DNA from: Rhodoferax sp.
Lineage (GTDB): Bacteria; Pseudomonadota; Gammaproteobacteria; Burkholderiales; Burkholderiaceae_C
Assembly (NCBI GenBank): GCA_029946045.1
Contig: JAQSDS010000049.1
Span: 1 to 7,543, forward strand
Direction: 5' to 3'
DNA length: 7,543 bases
Below the pieces are notes generated by a model. It saw only the letters and a program-made list of their open reading frames with translations. It searched no databases and was not told where the DNA came from. A program made the position numbers and the translations under genes. Of this stretch, positions 5,993 to 7,543 are shown piece after piece. Numbering within the stretch: the first letter of the stretch is position 1; the number at the start of each line of letters is the position of its first letter.

Positions 5993-7138
5993 CTATTGCG
6001 CCAGCGTCCAGTCGCCGCCCTTGATTTCAAGCATCTTGAAGGCCGACAGGTCCAGGCCCATGTGGTCGGTGGCAGACATGTTGACCACACCACCGGTGCC
6101 GACGAAACCTTTGGTGGCTTCAATCGCGTCACGTACCTTGGCCTTGTCGGTGCTGCCAGCGCGCTTGATGGCATCTACCGCCAGCATCAGGCCGTCATAG
6201 GCATGGCCGCCAAAAGTTGACACGTCGGTTTTCCATTTGGCTTTGAAAGCGTTGGCGTAGCCCTCGGCTACCGGCTTTTGCGGGTCGTTGGCGGCCAGTT
6301 TGTCAGCCACCAGCAGCGCAGCAGCAGGCAAACGCACACCTTCAGCCGCCGGACCGGCAAGCTTGATGAACTCTTCAGACGCCACACCGTGGGCGTGGTA
6401 CAGCGGCAGCGTCATGCCAAGCTGTTTGTAGCTCTTGGTGGCAATCGCCGGGCCCTGACCCAGACCAAAAATGAACACCGCCTGCACACCCGGCACATTG
6501 CGGATCTTGGTGAGCTGCGGGCTCATGTCGGTGTCTTTGGGGCCATAGGTTTCATTGGCCACCAGCGTGATGCCGTACTTGGCTGCCACGCCTTCGGTTT
6601 CCTTCTTGCCGGACTGGCCGAAACCGCTGGTCTCGGAGAACAGGGCGACCTTGGTGAGGCCACGTTTTTTCATGTCTTCAAAGACTTTTTCAGCGGCCAT
6701 GCGGTCGGTGTGCGGGGTTTTGAAGACCCACTTCTTGACGGGCTCGACCACTACCACGGCACCCGCCAAGGAGATGAAAGGCACGCCCGCTTTTTCGACC
6801 AGCGGTGCCATTGACATGGTGGCGCCGGTGGTGGTGCCACCCACCATCAGATCGACCTTGTCGTCATCGATCAGGCGCTTGGCGAAGCCATTGGCCTTGC
6901 TGGCATCACTGCCGTCGTCGTAATGCACCAGCTCCAGCTGGCGACCGATCACGCCGCCTTTTTTGTTGATCTCTTCGACATACATTTGCAGGGTTTTGAG
7001 TTCCGGGTCACCCAAAAACGCGGCTGGGCCAGTCACAGAAAGTACCGAGCCAATTTTGATCGTGTCAGCGGCCATGGCGGCCAGTGCGCCAAATGCCAAT
7101 GCGGTGCCAATGGCCAGTTTTTTCATCGTAAATTTCAT
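5993..7138 (-). CDS. Periplasmic solute-binding protein of a branched-chain-amino-acid/aromatic-acid-type ABC importer
   Basis: A 381-residue type-1 periplasmic binding protein (Peripla_BP_6/LivK family). A signal peptide covers residues 1 to about 23: Lys-rich start, hydrophobic core IGTALAFGALAAMA, and signal peptidase I site AMA before AD. No lipobox cysteine is present, so it should be a free periplasmic protein. The mature start TIKIGSVLSVTGPAAFLGDPE (26-46) is the family beginning, and HYDDGSDASKA and GGTTTGATMSMAPL follow. These stretches recall the subfamily that binds aromatic acids such as phenylpropanoids (CouP-like) more than LivJ/LivK, but that is from memory. AGGAG lies eight bases before the ATG at 7138; a second ATG at 7126 would be too far from it. 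Permease and ATPase genes are not visible. Its place between a thiolase and a hydratase in a phenylacetate operon suggests uptake of phenylacetate or a related acid. Confidence 0.92.
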   Translation of the reverse strand: MKFTMKKLAIGTALAFGALAAMAADTIKIGSVLSVTGPAAFLGDPELKTLQMYVEEINKKGGVIGRQLELVHYDDGSDASKANGFAKRLIDDDKVDLMVGGTTTGATMSMAPLVEKAGVPFISLAGAVVVVEPVKKWVFKTPHTDRMAAEKVFEDMKKRGLTKVALFSETSGFGQSGKKETEGVAAKYGITLVANETYGPKDTDMSPQLTKIRNVPGVQAVFIFGLGQGPAIATKSYKQLGMTLPLYHAHGVASEEFIKLAGPAAEGVRLPAAALLVADKLAANDPQKPVAEGYANAFKAKWKTDVSTFGGHAYDGLMLAVDAIKRAGSTDKAKVRDAIEATKGFVGTGGVVNMSATDHMGLDLSAFKMLEIKGGDWTLAQ

Positions 7139-7146
7139 GGGTTTGT

Positions 7147-7151
7147 CTCCT
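7147..7151 (-). promoter_or_regulatory. Strong ribosome binding site of the solute-binding protein gene
   Basis: On the minus strand this reads AGGAG (within GTAGGAGACA), eight bases before the ATG at 7138. It selects that ATG over the in-frame ATG at 7126. The core AGGAGACA and the spacing are the same as at paaA. Confidence 0.7.
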
Positions 7152-7165
7152 ACAGGGTTAAAAAA

Positions 7166-7543
7166 TCAGACTCGCTCTATCACCAGGGCAATGCCTTGCC
7201 CCACACCAATACACATCGTGCAAAGCGCATAACGCCCGCCACGCCGTGCCAGTTCGTACATGGCCGTGGTCACCAGGCGACCACCGCTCATACCCAGGGG
7301 GTGGCCCATCGCAATTGCGCCACCATTGGGGTTGACCCGTGCCTCGTCGTCCTTGAGCCCGAGGTCGCGCAGCACCGCCAGGCTCTGAGCGGCGAACGCT
7401 TCGTTGAGTTCAATCACATCCATCTGGTCCAGCGTCAGTCCGGCCTTGGCCAGCACCTTGCGCACCGCCGGTGCCGGACCGAAGCCCATGATGCGCGGTG
7501 CCACACCGGCTGCGGCCATCGCCACAATGCGGGCACGCGGCGT
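7166..7543 (-). CDS. 3-oxoadipyl-CoA/acetyl-CoA-type thiolase, C-terminal part (cut by window edge)
   Basis: The last 125 residues of a thiolase; the frame is open to the right edge and the N-terminal two thirds, with the nucleophilic cysteine, lies outside. The C-terminal thiolase signatures are all present: NEAFAAQ, the glycine-rich [17 protein letters not shown] with its catalytic His, and [10 protein letters not shown] with the second catalytic Cys. The region around [17 protein letters not shown] and the ending [11 protein letters not shown] are typical of PcaF/PaaJ beta-ketoadipyl-CoA thiolases, which cleave 3-oxoadipyl-CoA to succinyl-CoA and acetyl-CoA, the last step of phenylacetate breakdown. 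Broad acetyl-CoA acetyltransferases share these motifs, so paaJ/pcaF is likely but not proven. The solute-binding protein gene starts 27 bases after its stop. The GTG at 7525 is an internal valine codon, not the start. Confidence 0.9.
   Translation of the reverse strand, partial: TPRARIVAMAAAGVAPRIMGFGPAPAVRKVLAKAGLTLDQMDVIELNEAFAAQSLAVLRDLGLKDDEARVNPNGGAIAMGHPLGMSGGRLVTTAMYELARRGGRYALCTMCIGVGQGIALVIERV

Noticed and set aside
7139..7165. Run of six T on the minus strand directly after the thiolase stop, a possible intrinsic terminator
   Set aside because: I see no stable GC-rich stem immediately before the T run, and the strong ribosome site of the next gene follows within the same gap.
7166..7525. 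A complete 119-residue small protein starting at GTG 7525
   Set aside because: The frame is open to the window edge and the upstream residues (TPRARIVAM) continue the thiolase sequence, so this is a partial thiolase and not a small gene.

Overview
The window is about 7.5 kb of GC-rich DNA. Every real gene lies on the minus strand, so transcription runs from high to low coordinates. Protein sequences and gene order suggest a betaproteobacterium of the order Burkholderiales, most likely Comamonadaceae (Rhodoferax/Polaromonas-like). That placement is inferred from remembered protein families, not from a search.

In transcription order the genes are: the C-terminal part of a 3-oxoadipyl-CoA/acetyl-CoA-type thiolase (cut by the right window edge); a secreted solute-binding protein of a branched-chain-amino-acid-type ABC importer; a crotonase-fold enoyl-CoA hydratase; the complete phenylacetyl-CoA epoxidase set paaA-paaB-paaC-paaD-paaE; paaY (gamma-carbonic-anhydrase-fold thioesterase); and a zeta-class glutathione transferase that looks more like maleylpyruvate isomerase (NagL type) than maleylacetoacetate isomerase. 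Gaps between genes are at most about 30 bases. paaA/paaB overlap by 4 bases and paaB/paaC by 1 base. No gap has room for a convincing internal promoter or terminator, so this looks like one operon whose promoter lies beyond the right edge.

Together the genes describe aerobic phenylacetate breakdown through CoA thioesters. PaaABCE, with PaaD helping maturation, epoxidises the ring of phenylacetyl-CoA. The hydratase and thiolase would act in the later beta-oxidation-like steps. PaaY would remove dead-end CoA thioesters. The binding protein would capture an aromatic acid or similar substrate in the periplasm. The CoA ligase (paaK), ring-opening enzyme (paaZ), a typical paaG isomerase, the dehydrogenase paaH and the ABC permease/ATPase genes are not in this window.

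The core is a known pathway, and I see no wholly new system. The points worth a second look are the accessory members: the lone ABC binding protein, a hydratase that resembles methylglutaconyl-CoA hydratase rather than PaaG/PaaF, a NagL-like isomerase with no gentisate genes beside it, and a perfect 10-bp inverted repeat straddling the last stop codon. No RNA genes, mobile elements, CRISPR arrays or non-coding stretches over 300 bases were found.
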